This document shows, piece by piece, positions 16,961 through 26,581 of a DNA stretch of 45,725 nucleotides; within the stretch, counting starts at the first letter, position 1; every line of letters starts with the position of its first letter. Both the position numbers and the translations under genes were made by a program. The DNA comes from Gammaproteobacteria bacterium (GTDB lineage: Bacteria; Pseudomonadota; Gammaproteobacteria; Methylococcales; Methylomonadaceae): the NCBI GenBank assembly GCA_018830325.1, contig JAHJSQ010000059.1, positions 1-45,725 of the forward strand, in the 5' to 3' direction. Under the pieces are notes generated by a model. The model did no database searches. It worked only from the letters and a program-made list of their open reading frames with translations, and had not been told where the DNA came from.

Positions 16961-18343
16961 ATGCAAACCCCTTATTTATTGTTTACGCTGCTGATTTTAA
17001 GCGTTCTCGCTTATTTTATCGGCAAGAGGCGGTCAGTGACCGTTGTCGAAGGCGCGCTCCGAGAATTGCATTCCTTGCCTGCGTATTACGGATATTACAC
17101 TGCGCTTTGGGGCTTGATACCTGCTTTGTTTCTGATGTTAGTGTGGCTATCTTTCGAACCAACTTGGCTGGCTCATCAAACTGTCGCTTCGCTGCCTGAA
17201 GAAATCAAAAGCCTGCCCAGCAGTAAACTAAATCTTCAGCTCAACAACATTAAGAACGTTGCCGCAGGCCTTCAGGTTAGTCAACGAGTCGACCCGCTCA
17301 TAGTGGAAGCCGCCGAACATTATAACCGATTACGCAAAATCAGTAATTTCGCGCTGACCCTCGTAGTTTTGACCTGCTCTCTAACCGGCATTTGGTTGGC
17401 ACATAAAAAAATCAACAAGGATTACCGGGCCCGTAACGTTGTCGAAAAGATCATGACCGGGCTCATGATATTAGCTTCGACGATCGCAATATTCACGACC
17501 GTCGGCATTGTCGCTTCGGTAGTATTCGAATCGTTATTATTTTTCAGGCAAGTTCCGTTTTTCGATTTTTTGTTCGGTTTGGAATGGAGTCCTCAGACGG
17601 CATTGCGCGCAGACCAAGTCGGTTCGTCCGGCGCCTTCGGCGCAGTCCCGTTATTCGCGGGCACTTTGCTGATTTCGTCCATCGCATTGATTGTTGCGGT
17701 GCCGATCGGGTTGATGTCAGCGATATATTTGTCGGAATTCGCCGGTTCTAAATTTCGGTCCACAGCCAAGCCGACGTTGGAAATTCTCGCGGGCATCCCG
17801 ACTGTCGTTTACGGCTTTTTTGCCGCATTGACAGTCGCGCCATTTATTCGCGAAACCGGAGAATTATGGGGTTGGGTCGTGTCATCGGAAAGTGCCTTGG
17901 CTGCAGGCTTGGTGATGGGCATCATGATCATTCCATTTGTGTCTTCGCTATCCGATGATGTTATCAATGCTGTGCCGCAGTCTTTGCGCGATGCGGCTTA
18001 TGCTCTGGGCGCCACGCAAGCCGAAACGATCAAACAAATTATTTTACCGGCCGCGTTACCGGGCATTGTCGGCAGCATTCTGTTAGCCGCTTCAAGGGCT
18101 ATCGGCGAAACGATGATTGTGGTCATGGCGGCGGGATTGGCGGCCAACTTAACGGCCAATCCGCTGGAAGCGGTCACGACGGTGACCGTCCAGATCGTTA
18201 CGTTATTGGTTGGTGACCAGGAATTCGACAGTCCGAAAACACTGTCTGCGTTCGCGCTGGGTCTGATGCTGTTTGTCGTGACTTTGGCTTTGAATGTCAT
18301 AGCTTTACATATCGTTAGAAAATACCGGGAGCAATATGAATAA
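16961..18343 (+). CDS. pstC: Phosphate ABC transporter permease PstC (long form)
   Basis: 460 residues, longer than the roughly 320 of E. coli PstC. The extra N-terminal part (about 1-160) has two or three membrane helices and a periplasmic segment. The C-terminal half is the normal permease with the EAA loop near residues 345-375 (LRDAAYALGATQAETIKQIILPAALPG) contacting PstB. It forms the channel with PstA. No strong ribosome-binding site is visible before the ATG. The last 8 bp overlap pstA. Confidence 0.9.
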   Translation: MQTPYLLFTLLILSVLAYFIGKRRSVTVVEGALRELHSLPAYYGYYTALWGLIPALFLMLVWLSFEPTWLAHQTVASLPEEIKSLPSSKLNLQLNNIKNVAAGLQVSQRVDPLIVEAAEHYNRLRKISNFALTLVVLTCSLTGIWLAHKKINKDYRARNVVEKIMTGLMILASTIAIFTTVGIVASVVFESLLFFRQVPFFDFLFGLEWSPQTALRADQVGSSGAFGAVPLFAGTLLISSIALIVAVPIGLMSAIYLSEFAGSKFRSTAKPTLEILAGIPTVVYGFFAALTVAPFIRETGELWGWVVSSESALAAGLVMGIMIIPFVSSLSDDVINAVPQSLRDAAYALGATQAETIKQIILPAALPGIVGSILLAASRAIGETMIVVMAAGLAANLTANPLEAVTTVTVQIVTLLVGDQEFDSPKTLSAFALGLMLFVVTLALNVIALHIVRKYREQYE

Positions 18344-19631
18344 TCGGACGGACTCTCTATCGACCATGGAAAAAGTTCGCAAAGGCATTGCGAAGAGGCG
18401 TTCGGCCGAACGCCGTTTCCGTTTTTATGGATTGACCGGCATCGTTTTAGGTTTAGTCTTTGTGCTGATCCTATTTATTAGCATCATCGGCAAAGGATAT
18501 GGTGCATTTCAACAGACTCAGATCGCGCTGGATATCGAGTTTTTAGAATCCGTGATCGATCCGAATCAAACGCGCGATAGTAAGGTGATATCGAGAGCCG
18601 ATTACAATTCCCTGATAAGAAAGTCATTGACTAAGGTCTTTCCCGAAGTTAAAGGTCGCCGCCAAATACGTGATTTAAATCGGATGATTAGTAGCGGAGC
18701 TATGTTTCAATTACGCGACCGGGTTCTGGAAGACCCCAGTGTGATAGGCCGAAGCGAAAGGGTGTGGCTCCTTGCCAGCGACGATTACGATATGTTGATG
18801 AAAGGCCATATCGAACGCAGTGTTCCGGAAAGCGAGCGGCGTTTGAAAGATCATCAAGTGGCTTGGGTCGACAAATTGCTTGAACAGGGCCTAATCAAGA
18901 AACGCTTCAATACTTTCTTTTTCACTGCAGGAGACTCTAGGGCTCCCGAGATGGCAGGTATTCGCGGAGCCTTGATGGGCTCCATGTATACATTGTTCGT
19001 CACGCTGGTGTTGTCGTTTCCGATCGGCGCCGCGACCGCAGTGTATCTGGAAGAATTTGCTCCGACCAATAAATGGACTGATTTGATCGAAGTCAATATC
19101 AATAATCTCGCAGCGGTGCCGTCGATTGTATTCGGATTATTGGGCCTTGCGATGTTCATTAATTTTTTCGGTTTGCCGCGTAGCGCGCCGTTGGTCGGTG
19201 GACTGGTGCTGACTTTGATGACCTTGCCGACCATCATCATTGCAGGACGCGCCGCGCTAAAATCGGTGCCTCCTTCGATTAGAGAAGCGGCGCTTGGCAT
19301 GGGCGCATCAAAATTACAAACAGTCTTTCACCATGTCTTGCCATTGGCACTGCCGGGAATGTTGACCGGTACCATTATCGGTATGGCCCAGGCACTCGGC
19401 GAAACCGCACCGCTATTGATGATCGGCATGGTTGCTTTCATAGTCGATATACCAAAAGGCATTTTCGACTCGGCTACTGTGTTGCCGGTGCAAATATATC
19501 TTTGGGCGGATAGTCCCGAAAGGGCTTTCGTTGAACGCACTTCGGCGGCGATCATGGTTTTATTGGCGTTTTTGATTTCGATGAATGCAGTTGCGGTGTT
19601 TTTACGCAAGCGATTCGAGCGGCGTTGGTGA
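18336..19631 (+). CDS. pstA: Phosphate ABC transporter permease PstA (long form)
   Basis: 431 residues, against about 296 in E. coli. A first helix near 30-52 is followed by a soluble insert of about 150 residues (55-205) before the permease core. The EAA loop is at about residues 305-340 (IREAALGMGASKLQTVFHHVLPLALPG), followed by GETAPLLMIG. It pairs with PstC. Its start overlaps pstC by 8 bp and has GGGAG upstream, indicating translational coupling. The long form of both permeases suggests a matched periplasmic extension. Confidence 0.9.
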   Translation: MNNRTDSLSTMEKVRKGIAKRRSAERRFRFYGLTGIVLGLVFVLILFISIIGKGYGAFQQTQIALDIEFLESVIDPNQTRDSKVISRADYNSLIRKSLTKVFPEVKGRRQIRDLNRMISSGAMFQLRDRVLEDPSVIGRSERVWLLASDDYDMLMKGHIERSVPESERRLKDHQVAWVDKLLEQGLIKKRFNTFFFTAGDSRAPEMAGIRGALMGSMYTLFVTLVLSFPIGAATAVYLEEFAPTNKWTDLIEVNINNLAAVPSIVFGLLGLAMFINFFGLPRSAPLVGGLVLTLMTLPTIIIAGRAALKSVPPSIREAALGMGASKLQTVFHHVLPLALPGMLTGTIIGMAQALGETAPLLMIGMVAFIVDIPKGIFDSATVLPVQIYLWADSPERAFVERTSAAIMVLLAFLISMNAVAVFLRKRFERRW

Positions 19632-19782
19632 GCATTTTTCAATACGGATATTTTCGCAAACCCACTCCGCACCCTCAACTCCCGAGAGCTTTTATCATCC
19701 GGGGGATGTGAATAGTTACGGGGTGATTGCCAGGCCTTCATGAACGTTAGGTGCTTTTTCGATCGGATAGAAGTTAAATATT

Positions 19783-20670
19783 ATGAATACTGTAACTCAA
19801 TCAAAACCGGAATCGGTTTCTCGCATGAAAACACTTATAAATAAAAGTATGTCCGCTAAACCTGTGAATTTTCAAGGCGAGATGGGGGCGACAGTCGGGT
19901 CGATACATGCTGATAATCCAAGGATAACTTGCCGTAATGTCAATGTATTTTACGCTGAAAACCATGCGATACAAGATATCAACCTGGATATCGGCACGAA
20001 TGAAGTCATTTCGTTAATCGGCCCATCCGGTTGTGGCAAATCGACTTTTTTACGTTGTTTGAACCGAATGAACGATACAGTCGAAGGTTGCCGGGTGAGC
20101 GGCGAAATAAAGATCGATGATGTCGATGTTTATTCAAAGCATCTAGATGTCGTGCCGCTTCGCGCACAAGTCGGTATGGTGTTTCAAAAACCCAATCCCT
20201 TTCCGAAGTCAATTTACGACAATATCGCTTACGGCCCGAAAATCCATGGCCTGGCTTCGACGAAAGCCGAATTGGATCAAATCGTCGAGTCTTCATTGCG
20301 TAAGGCCGGTCTCTGGGACGAAGTCAAAGACCGGCTAGACCAGCCAGGTACCGGTTTGTCAGGAGGACAACAACAGCGCTTGTGCATCGCCCGGACTTTG
20401 TCGGTCGAGCCTGAAGTAATTTTGATGGACGAGCCTTGTTCGGCATTGGACCCGATTGCGACCGCGAAAATCGAGCAATTGATCGACGAACTGAGACAGC
20501 GTTATACGATTGCGATAGTGACCCATTCGATGCAACAGGCCGCACGAGTCTCGCAGCGAACGGCTTATTTCCATCTCGGTAAATTGATCGAGGTCGGTAA
20601 GACCAGCGATGTATTTACCAATCCTTTGCACGAATTGACACAGGATTACATTACCGGAAGGTTCGGATAA
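19783..20670 (+). CDS. pstB: Phosphate import ATP-binding protein PstB
   Basis: 295 residues. Walker A GPSGCGKS is near residue 84, the ABC signature LSGGQQQRL near 193, and Walker B VILMDEP near 212. The core begins at about residue 48 ([19 protein letters not shown]), so the first 45 residues are an extension or the true start is an internal Met. It energises phosphate import by PstCA. The 151-bp gap after pstA contains a fragment (GGGGGATGTGAATAGTTAC) shared with the repeat elements at 30850 and 32620. Confidence 0.92.
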   Translation: MNTVTQSKPESVSRMKTLINKSMSAKPVNFQGEMGATVGSIHADNPRITCRNVNVFYAENHAIQDINLDIGTNEVISLIGPSGCGKSTFLRCLNRMNDTVEGCRVSGEIKIDDVDVYSKHLDVVPLRAQVGMVFQKPNPFPKSIYDNIAYGPKIHGLASTKAELDQIVESSLRKAGLWDEVKDRLDQPGTGLSGGQQQRLCIARTLSVEPEVILMDEPCSALDPIATAKIEQLIDELRQRYTIAIVTHSMQQAARVSQRTAYFHLGKLIEVGKTSDVFTNPLHELTQDYITGRFG

Positions 20671-20712
20671 GCCAACCGAAGCGGCTAATTATTTAAACCA
20701 AGATCATAATCT

Positions 20713-21390
20713 ATGAAAGAACATACGCTCCATCTGTTCGACGGCGAACTCAGCCATTTACATTATCTGGTACTGGAAATGGCCGGCTTGGTCATCGATC
20801 AATTGGATACGGTCATGACATCGCTCGATGAAGGCGAGGCCTCTATTGCCGAAAAAGTGGTGGCTCGGGATCGGGAGGTTAACGAATATGAGCTAAAAAT
20901 CGACGCCGAGGTTCTGTCGATTCTTGCTAAACGCAGTCCGGTTGCTAATGACCTGCGCAAAGTGATTTCCATTTCGAAAATCGTTGTGGACTTGGAAAGG
21001 ATCGGCGACGAGACGGTTAGAATAGCGAAATTGATCATCGACATGTTCGATCCGCAAACCAGCGATCCGAATCCTCAGTTACTCAGGGACATCGTCAGGA
21101 TGGGCACAATGGCGCGCGGCATGCTCAGAAAAGCGACCGACGCTTTCGATACCGGTAATCTGGATGATGCTTACGAGCTTATCAGGGGAGACTGGGATTG
21201 CGGACAAGAATTTCAAGACGGTATTCGCCGGCAATTGACCTTCGTGCTTCAGGATGCCCGCTTGATCGGCAGAGCCCTGGATATCCTGCAAATCATGAAA
21301 GCGCTCGAACGTTGCGGTAATCATTGTATCAATATTGCCGAATTCATGATTTTCATGGTCGAAGGCAAAGATATTAGACATCAGCATTGA
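20713..21390 (+). CDS. phoU: Phosphate-specific transport regulator PhoU
   Basis: 225 residues forming two three-helix bundles. Each PhoU repeat carries an acidic metal-binding motif: EYELKIDAEV and DLERIGDETVRIA in the first, ALERCGNHCINIAEF in the second. PhoU links the PstSCAB transporter to PhoR, damping the Pho regulon when phosphate is ample. It is the last gene of the operon. No phoB or phoR is in the window. Confidence 0.92.
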   Translation: MKEHTLHLFDGELSHLHYLVLEMAGLVIDQLDTVMTSLDEGEASIAEKVVARDREVNEYELKIDAEVLSILAKRSPVANDLRKVISISKIVVDLERIGDETVRIAKLIIDMFDPQTSDPNPQLLRDIVRMGTMARGMLRKATDAFDTGNLDDAYELIRGDWDCGQEFQDGIRRQLTFVLQDARLIGRALDILQIMKALERCGNHCINIAEFMIFMVEGKDIRHQH

Positions 21391-21968
21391 AGATCATGAA
21401 GAATAAGAAGTTAATTCAATGACTTATTTTTTTCTATGCAACTCTTTTTTGCTCCCCCAAAAGGATATTCAAAATTTTAGGAAAAGCCGTTTAAGCACTT
21501 TATGAACTTTATGTGTTTCATGGTTAAACTGCCGAGTTTAGGACAAAAGAAAAAGGACATGAATTTCTGTCGTAACGGCAAGCGGTTCAGTTGACTACTC
21601 CCTTTTGATCGAAAAACCGTCTATGAATAAAAGGTATGGGATGTGTCTATTGAGTAGTGTAGGGTGCGCGATGCGCACCCTACACTTAGTATGAACTCTT
21701 GCCGGAATGTCGAGTTATTAGGTTAGTGCATGGGATTTAAGATCTACCAAAGTTATTTAGGATACGGTAAAAAATAACTTTACTAAATGTTTCTCACGCC
21801 TTGCGCACATCCCACACAAGTTTATTGTTCCCATGCGTCCCGATTCCGGGATGCATTCGCACGCAGGGCGTAGGAATGATGAATAATCGGGAAGTTATTT
21901 TTTAATAAACCCTTAAAGGGTTGTAAATCGATCGCTTGAATCCAAGAGTTGCGTAATTATCATTCAGT
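21391..21968. other. Intergenic region with a perfect 13-bp hairpin
   Basis: 578 bp without a supportable gene. It contains the perfect palindrome at 21657-21685 and, at about 21830-21870, a decayed sequence resembling the 'gcattcccacgc' palindromic repeats near the metal genes. This is the space between the convergent phoU and the leftward small ORF. Confidence 0.5.
21657..21685. repeat. Perfect hairpin (13-bp arms, GAT loop)
   Basis: GTGTAGGGTGCGC pairs exactly with GCGCACCCTACAC around a 3-base loop. It is related to the GTAGGGTACGC motif in the inverted pair at 43786-43886. No T-run follows, so it is a repeat rather than an obvious terminator. Confidence 0.6.
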
Positions 21969-22226
21969 TTAACCATGTTGCACTAACATTCGAACTTTTT
22001 GTTCAACCGTAGCCCACGAAATCAAAATCGGCTTGCGAAAAACCGTAATCGTCAAAATATCTTCCTGCAGCATATAGTCGGCTTCTATGCCGAAGCCTTT
22101 TATGATGCCTTGCTCAATATCGCCTAAAAACTGTAAGTCGTAATTTTCAGCGGCTTGTTTTGCTTTGTGAATCAGATCTTCCGGCTTTTCGATGATTTTT
22201 AACTGTATCGATTTAGGTTTTTTCAT
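21969..22226 (-). CDS. Small conserved-looking protein of unknown function
   Basis: 85 residues with an N-terminal KPKSIQLKIIEKPEDLI segment, a helix, and two beta-strand-rich stretches (IIKGFGIEADYML, ILTITVFRKPILISW). There is no signal peptide, membrane helix or metal motif. It lies 107 bp downstream of the cDPG synthetase homologue in the same direction. Its composition is coding-like and the frame is intact, but I do not recognise the family. Confidence 0.5.
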   Translation of the reverse strand: MKKPKSIQLKIIEKPEDLIHKAKQAAENYDLQFLGDIEQGIIKGFGIEADYMLQEDILTITVFRKPILISWATVEQKVRMLVQHG

Positions 22227-22333
22227 ATTTTTAGAATTCGCTTGAAAGTCGAAAACGTGTCGAGTTAGTCGATATTATAAAGGCGAAAAAATAAAACGGA
22301 ACCGGTTAATTGATTGTGCAAACGTAACAAGCG

Positions 22334-23671
22334 TTATAAATGGTTTTTTAAGAAGGTTTCGATTTGTCGGCTTAATTCGGAATTGTTATCTTCTATAAAT
22401 TCATAACGCGCGCGTATAATGGGTTTATCGATAGCGATCAAGGCCGATAAGTCGCATGGCGTGGCCGATATGACGAGGTCTATGTCGGCGACATCAAGGA
22501 TTTGTTGTAATGCTTTTAATTGCGAAGGATGATAACCGACAGCCGGCAGCACCTTGCCGATATGCGGATATTGACGGTAAATATCGGTCAACCTTTCGGA
22601 TGCAAATTCTCTCGGATCGACGATCTCGGCGGCCTGAACTTGAATCGCAGCAATAAAACCCGCGCCGTAGGCCATGCCGCCGTGCGTAATGCTCGGACCG
22701 TCCTCGACGACGATGACACGCTTGCCTTTCACTCGTTCAGGTTGATCGAGAGTGACTTTCGAAAAGGTTTTAATAACCGGCACAGATGGAAGAATCTGTC
22801 TGACGGTTTCAAAGACGCATTCTATAGCCTCATCGGTAGCCGAATTCGCTTTGTTTATTAGCACGATATCGGCCATACGCAATACGGCTTCGCCTGGATG
22901 ATGGCCTGTCTCATGGCTCGGTCTTAGCGGGTCGGTCAATACGATAAGCAAATCGGGACGGATGAACGAAAAGTCATTATTGCCGCCGTCCCACAAAATG
23001 ATGTCGGCTTCTTGCTCGGCAATGGCGAGGATTTTGGCGTAGTCGATGCCGGCGAACACGGTATTGCCGAGAGACAAATGGGGTTCGTATTCTTCCCGCT
23101 CTTCGATCGTGCAATCGGCAAGGGCGAGGTCGGCCATACTAGTAAAACGTTGCACGGCCTGTTTTTCGAGGTCGCCGTAAGGCATAGGATGGCGGATTAC
23201 TGCGGTTTTGAGACCGCGGGATTTCAATAGTTTCGAAAGCCATTGCGTGACTTGCGACTTGCCGCAACCGGTGCGCACCGCGCAGCAAGCGATGACCGGG
23301 ACCGAAGCTTGCAATTGCGTGCTCTTGGGGCCGAGTAGGGTAAAATCGGCTCCGCCGGCCAGTGCGATCGACGCTTGATGCATGACTTGGCTGTGTGAGA
23401 CGTCACTGTAAGCAAAAATCACTTGTTCGATGTGTTGTTCTCGGCATAGGTCTGCCAATTCGATTTCATCGACGATAGGGATGCCTTCGGGATAAAACGG
23501 GCCGGCTAATGCCGGTGGGTAGCGCTTCCCTGCGATATCCGGGATTTGCGCGGCGGTAAATGCAACAACTTCACTGCCGGGATCATTTCGGTAGACGACA
23601 TTGAAATTATGAAAGTCACGTCCGGCGGCGCCCATGATGACGATTTTGTTACGGTCAGATTGTAGAGACAT
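22334..23671 (-). CDS. Cyclic 2,3-diphosphoglycerate synthetase homologue
   Basis: 445 residues. An N-terminal Rossmann-like domain (KIVIMGAAGRDFHNFNVVYR) is followed by a P-loop NTPase domain with Walker A RTGCGKSQ near residues 133-140, a WDGGNNDFSF segment near 228 and NKAN near 278. This order matches the cyclic 2,3-diphosphoglycerate synthetase (CpgS)-like family, best studied in methanogens such as Methanothermus, where the enzyme cyclises 2,3-DPG using ATP. Bacterial homologues are common but uncharacterised and may be other P-loop GTPases or ATPases. Start chosen at the ATG at 23669-23671. Confidence 0.72.
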   Translation of the reverse strand: MSLQSDRNKIVIMGAAGRDFHNFNVVYRNDPGSEVVAFTAAQIPDIAGKRYPPALAGPFYPEGIPIVDEIELADLCREQHIEQVIFAYSDVSHSQVMHQASIALAGGADFTLLGPKSTQLQASVPVIACCAVRTGCGKSQVTQWLSKLLKSRGLKTAVIRHPMPYGDLEKQAVQRFTSMADLALADCTIEEREEYEPHLSLGNTVFAGIDYAKILAIAEQEADIILWDGGNNDFSFIRPDLLIVLTDPLRPSHETGHHPGEAVLRMADIVLINKANSATDEAIECVFETVRQILPSVPVIKTFSKVTLDQPERVKGKRVIVVEDGPSITHGGMAYGAGFIAAIQVQAAEIVDPREFASERLTDIYRQYPHIGKVLPAVGYHPSQLKALQQILDVADIDLVISATPCDLSALIAIDKPIIRARYEFIEDNNSELSRQIETFLKNHL

Positions 23672-24284
23672 CGCGGTTCATTTTCAGTTTTCGGATAAAT
23701 AGATTATATACCCATCGCAGATCAAAATTCGGTGCCGGGGATCCGTCAAAGGACGCCGTAAACCCAGCACCTAAATCTAAGATAGTTAACCATAGACAAT
23801 GAATTATGGAATTTAGGTGCTGGGTGAATGCAGATTTTGCATTACGCCATGGATGGCGTGTATTAGGGCAATGCAGGAGCAATTGCCGAGGAGCAAAAAT
23901 CTGCCCTGCCGCCGACACCTGACAATCAAGCAACCGCACTCTCTCCGCAGCCAGCAGCGTTTTGCATATCGAAAAATTAGATAAGGAATGCAAAACTGTG
24001 AACTTTCACAGTAACGTTAATAAAGGCCCGGCCATCGCCCCGGCAAATGAAAGTTCTCTGGTGCTGGAGGGTGCGGTCACTCGCCCGACAGGACGCCGTG
24101 AATACGTCCCTGTAGGCTGGACGGCGGCTGTCCCTGCCGCCGACGCCTGTCGGTCGAGCAACCGCATCCTCTTCGGAACCGGCATTGGCAGAACGGAGAT
24201 TTGTATATCAAAAAATTAGATAAAAAGTCTCAATCTACGAACTATTACTTCATCTACTTCATGGTTGAACTGCCGAATTTAGGA
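23672..24284. other. Repeat-rich intergenic region
   Basis: 613 bp without a gene. It holds palindromic repeat A copy 2 (23762-23825) with its trailing module (an ATGCAGATTTTGCA motif, then CTGCCGCCGACACCTG). It also has an imperfect direct repeat containing ATATCGAAAAATTAGATAA near 23956 and ATATCAAAAAATTAGATAA near 24204. These modules recur at 33200-33275. Confidence 0.55.
23762..23825 (+). repeat. Palindromic repeat family A, copy 2
   Basis: Perfect 15-bp termini, ACCCAGCACCTAAAT and ATTTAGGTGCTGGGT, surround a core with GATAGTTAACCATAGACAAT. It has the same orientation and core as the copy at 33133, and both are followed by the same downstream module, so the mobile or duplicated unit is longer than the palindrome. 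Confidence 0.8.
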
Positions 24285-25607
24285 TTACACGATCACGCCT
24301 GCTGCAATAGTGGCATGAGTGGCTTCGTCGATGATAATGAAACTGCCGGTAACGCGATTTTCTGCATAATGATCGACAAACAGCGGTTGTTGTAGCTTCA
24401 GTTCGACTCTGACGATATCGTTCATCACGATGTCGCTCGGTTTTAGATGTTTTTGCAACGTATTCACATCCACTCGATAATGCAAGTCTGAAAACAGGCA
24501 GCGGACCGTGCGCGTCGTATGCTTGATGAGATATTTGCGCCGGGTGTGCAGGGGCTCTTCGGAAAGCCAGCAAATATCGGCATGAATTTCACGCACCGTC
24601 TCCGGCAGATCGTTCTTAGCGACCAGCATGTCTCCTCGCGATATATCGATCTCTCTATCTAATTCAACGACGACAGAGAGATCGGGAGTCGCGTGCGGTA
24701 GAGATTGGTTGGCAAGCTTAACCGATTTTATTTTTGCCGCGAGTCTGGACGGCAATGCTAGTACTTCATCGCCAACTACCAGCATTCCTGATGCCAATGT
24801 GCCCTGATAACCGCGAAACTCTTTGTTTAAGTCATTGTTTTTTATTGCTGCACCGTTTCCGAGCTTTACTCGTGCGACCCGTTGTACCGGAAAACGCAAC
24901 GGATTTTCTGACCTATCGCGGTGTGCCGAAACACGATTTAAATGATCTATCAATGTCGGGCCATCATACCAATTCATCGATCGGCTAGCATGCACGATGT
25001 TGTCGCCTTTCAATGCGCAAATCGGCAGTGCACAAATTTGCTCGATGCCAAGGGAGGCGGCAAATGCCAGATAATCATCCCGAATCGTTTGATAGATGTC
25101 TTGGCGCCAGTCGACCAGATCCATTTTATTGACGGCCAGCACGATCGCGTTGACTCCCAACAAATGAGCCAGATAAGTGTGACGACGCGTTTGTGTCACG
25201 ACACCCTTACGCGCGTCTACCAATAAGATAGCTAGGTCCGCCGTCGATGCTGCCGTGACCATGTTCCGCGTATATTGCTCGTGTCCAGGCGCATCGCCGA
25301 TGATGAATTTACGCTGTTCGGTGTTGAAATAACGGTAAGCGATATCGATCGTGATGCCTTGTTCGCGTTCGGCTTGCAGGCCGTCGGTCAGCAACGATAA
25401 ATCCAGTTCGCTCAAACCGCGTTTAGCGGATGTCTGTTGTATCGCTGTTATTTGGTCGCTATGAATGCTTTGCGTGTCGTAAAGCAGTCGTCCGATCAGC
25501 GAACTTTTGCCGTCGTCGACACTGCCAGCGGTAATGAAACGCAGCAAGCTTTTTGCGGAGTTGCCGCTTTCCGATGGAGTAAGATTTGGAGTCAATGGAG
25601 CGGTCAT
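24285..25607 (-). CDS. cysN: Sulfate adenylyltransferase subunit 1 (CysN)
   Basis: 440 residues, an EF-Tu-like GTPase. The G-motifs are GSVDDGKSS (about residue 29), DAPGHEQ (about 105) and NKMD (about 160). The C-terminal beta-barrels follow; there is no APS kinase (CysC) fusion. With CysD it makes adenosine 5'-phosphosulfate from ATP and sulfate, using GTP hydrolysis. The ATG overlaps the cysD stop (TGATG), so the two are coupled. It is the last gene of the dab-cys operon. Confidence 0.92.
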   Translation of the reverse strand: MTAPLTPNLTPSESGNSAKSLLRFITAGSVDDGKSSLIGRLLYDTQSIHSDQITAIQQTSAKRGLSELDLSLLTDGLQAEREQGITIDIAYRYFNTEQRKFIIGDAPGHEQYTRNMVTAASTADLAILLVDARKGVVTQTRRHTYLAHLLGVNAIVLAVNKMDLVDWRQDIYQTIRDDYLAFAASLGIEQICALPICALKGDNIVHASRSMNWYDGPTLIDHLNRVSAHRDRSENPLRFPVQRVARVKLGNGAAIKNNDLNKEFRGYQGTLASGMLVVGDEVLALPSRLAAKIKSVKLANQSLPHATPDLSVVVELDREIDISRGDMLVAKNDLPETVREIHADICWLSEEPLHTRRKYLIKHTTRTVRCLFSDLHYRVDVNTLQKHLKPSDIVMNDIVRVELKLQQPLFVDHYAENRVTGSFIIIDEATHATIAAGVIV

Positions 25608-26581
25608 CAGAAATACCCTTCTTTTTTACGTTGTTCCATCGCAGCCTCCGAGGCTCGATCGTCAAGCCGTGTCGCGCCGCGTTCGGTGATTTTGCACGAT
25701 CGGATTTCGGCGATAATTTCGTCTATCGTGACCGCTGTCGATTCGACCGGCGCGGTGCATGAAATGTCTCCGACGGTTCTGAAACGGCAGCGTACCGTTT
25801 CGGTTGTCTCGCCCGGTTTCGGTGGCGTGATTTCGGTCACCGGCGCCAAGATCTCGCCGCGCCGGACCACGGTGCGGTCATGAGCGAAATAGAGTGGCGG
25901 CAATTCGATACCTTCACGCTCGATATATTGCCAGATATCGAGCTCGGTCCAATTCGAAAGAGGAAAGACTCTCATGTGCTCGCCGGGGCGAATCCGCGTA
26001 TTGAATAACATCCAAAGCTCCGGGCGTTGATTTTTCGGGTCCCATTGGCCGAATTCGTCGCGCAGACTGAAGACGCGCTCTTTGGCCCTAGCTTTTTCCT
26101 CGTCGCGTCTTGCTCCGCCCAAACAGACGTCGAACGCCAGTTCTTCGATCGCTTCGAGCAGCGTCACCGATTGATGGGCGTTACGCGATTCGAGGGGATC
26201 ACGTAAACGCACGGTGCCGCGCCGGATCGAATCCTCGACGCTACGGACATGCAACATAGAGTCGTAGCATTGTGCGATGCGGTCGCGGTATTCGATGACT
26301 TCGCCGTAGTTATGGCCGGTATCGATGTGCAGTAATACGAATCCTATCTTCTCGGGATGAAAAGCTTTGTAAGCCAGGTGCAACAATACCGCCGAATCCT
26401 TGCCGCCGGAGAAAAGCAGCACGGGGTTTTTGAATTCGGCTGCAACTTCCCGCAAAATGAATATCGCTTCTGATTCTAACCAGTCTAAATGCTGGTTTGC
26501 ATTTGAAAGCGAAATCCTTGATTGATCGTCCACATTTAGGTGATTTTGATTTTCAATAATGATTTGAGTTGTATCAAGCAT
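25607..26581 (-). CDS. cysD: Sulfate adenylyltransferase subunit 2 (CysD)
   Basis: 324 residues, about 22 longer than E. coli CysD at the N-terminus. The PP-loop SGGKDSAVLLHLA near residue 58 and the DVCLGGARRDEEKARAKER segment are diagnostic. It transfers AMP to sulfate within the CysDN complex. GAGG precedes the ATG, and the first 8 bp overlap the 3' end of dabA, which shows that sulfate activation is translated from the same message as the carbon transporter. Confidence 0.92.
   Translation of the reverse strand: MLDTTQIIIENQNHLNVDDQSRISLSNANQHLDWLESEAIFILREVAAEFKNPVLLFSGGKDSAVLLHLAYKAFHPEKIGFVLLHIDTGHNYGEVIEYRDRIAQCYDSMLHVRSVEDSIRRGTVRLRDPLESRNAHQSVTLLEAIEELAFDVCLGGARRDEEKARAKERVFSLRDEFGQWDPKNQRPELWMLFNTRIRPGEHMRVFPLSNWTELDIWQYIEREGIELPPLYFAHDRTVVRRGEILAPVTEITPPKPGETTETVRCRFRTVGDISCTAPVESTAVTIDEIIAEIRSCKITERGATRLDDRASEAAMEQRKKEGYF

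Noticed and set aside
21657-21685. Rho-independent terminator for phoU
   Set aside because: The stem is perfect but lies 270 bp after the stop and has no T-run; it matches a dispersed repeat motif instead.
24734-24988. Rightward ORFs opposite cysN and cysD
   Set aside because: There are no recognisable domains or ribosome-binding sites, and they lie wholly inside well-supported genes.
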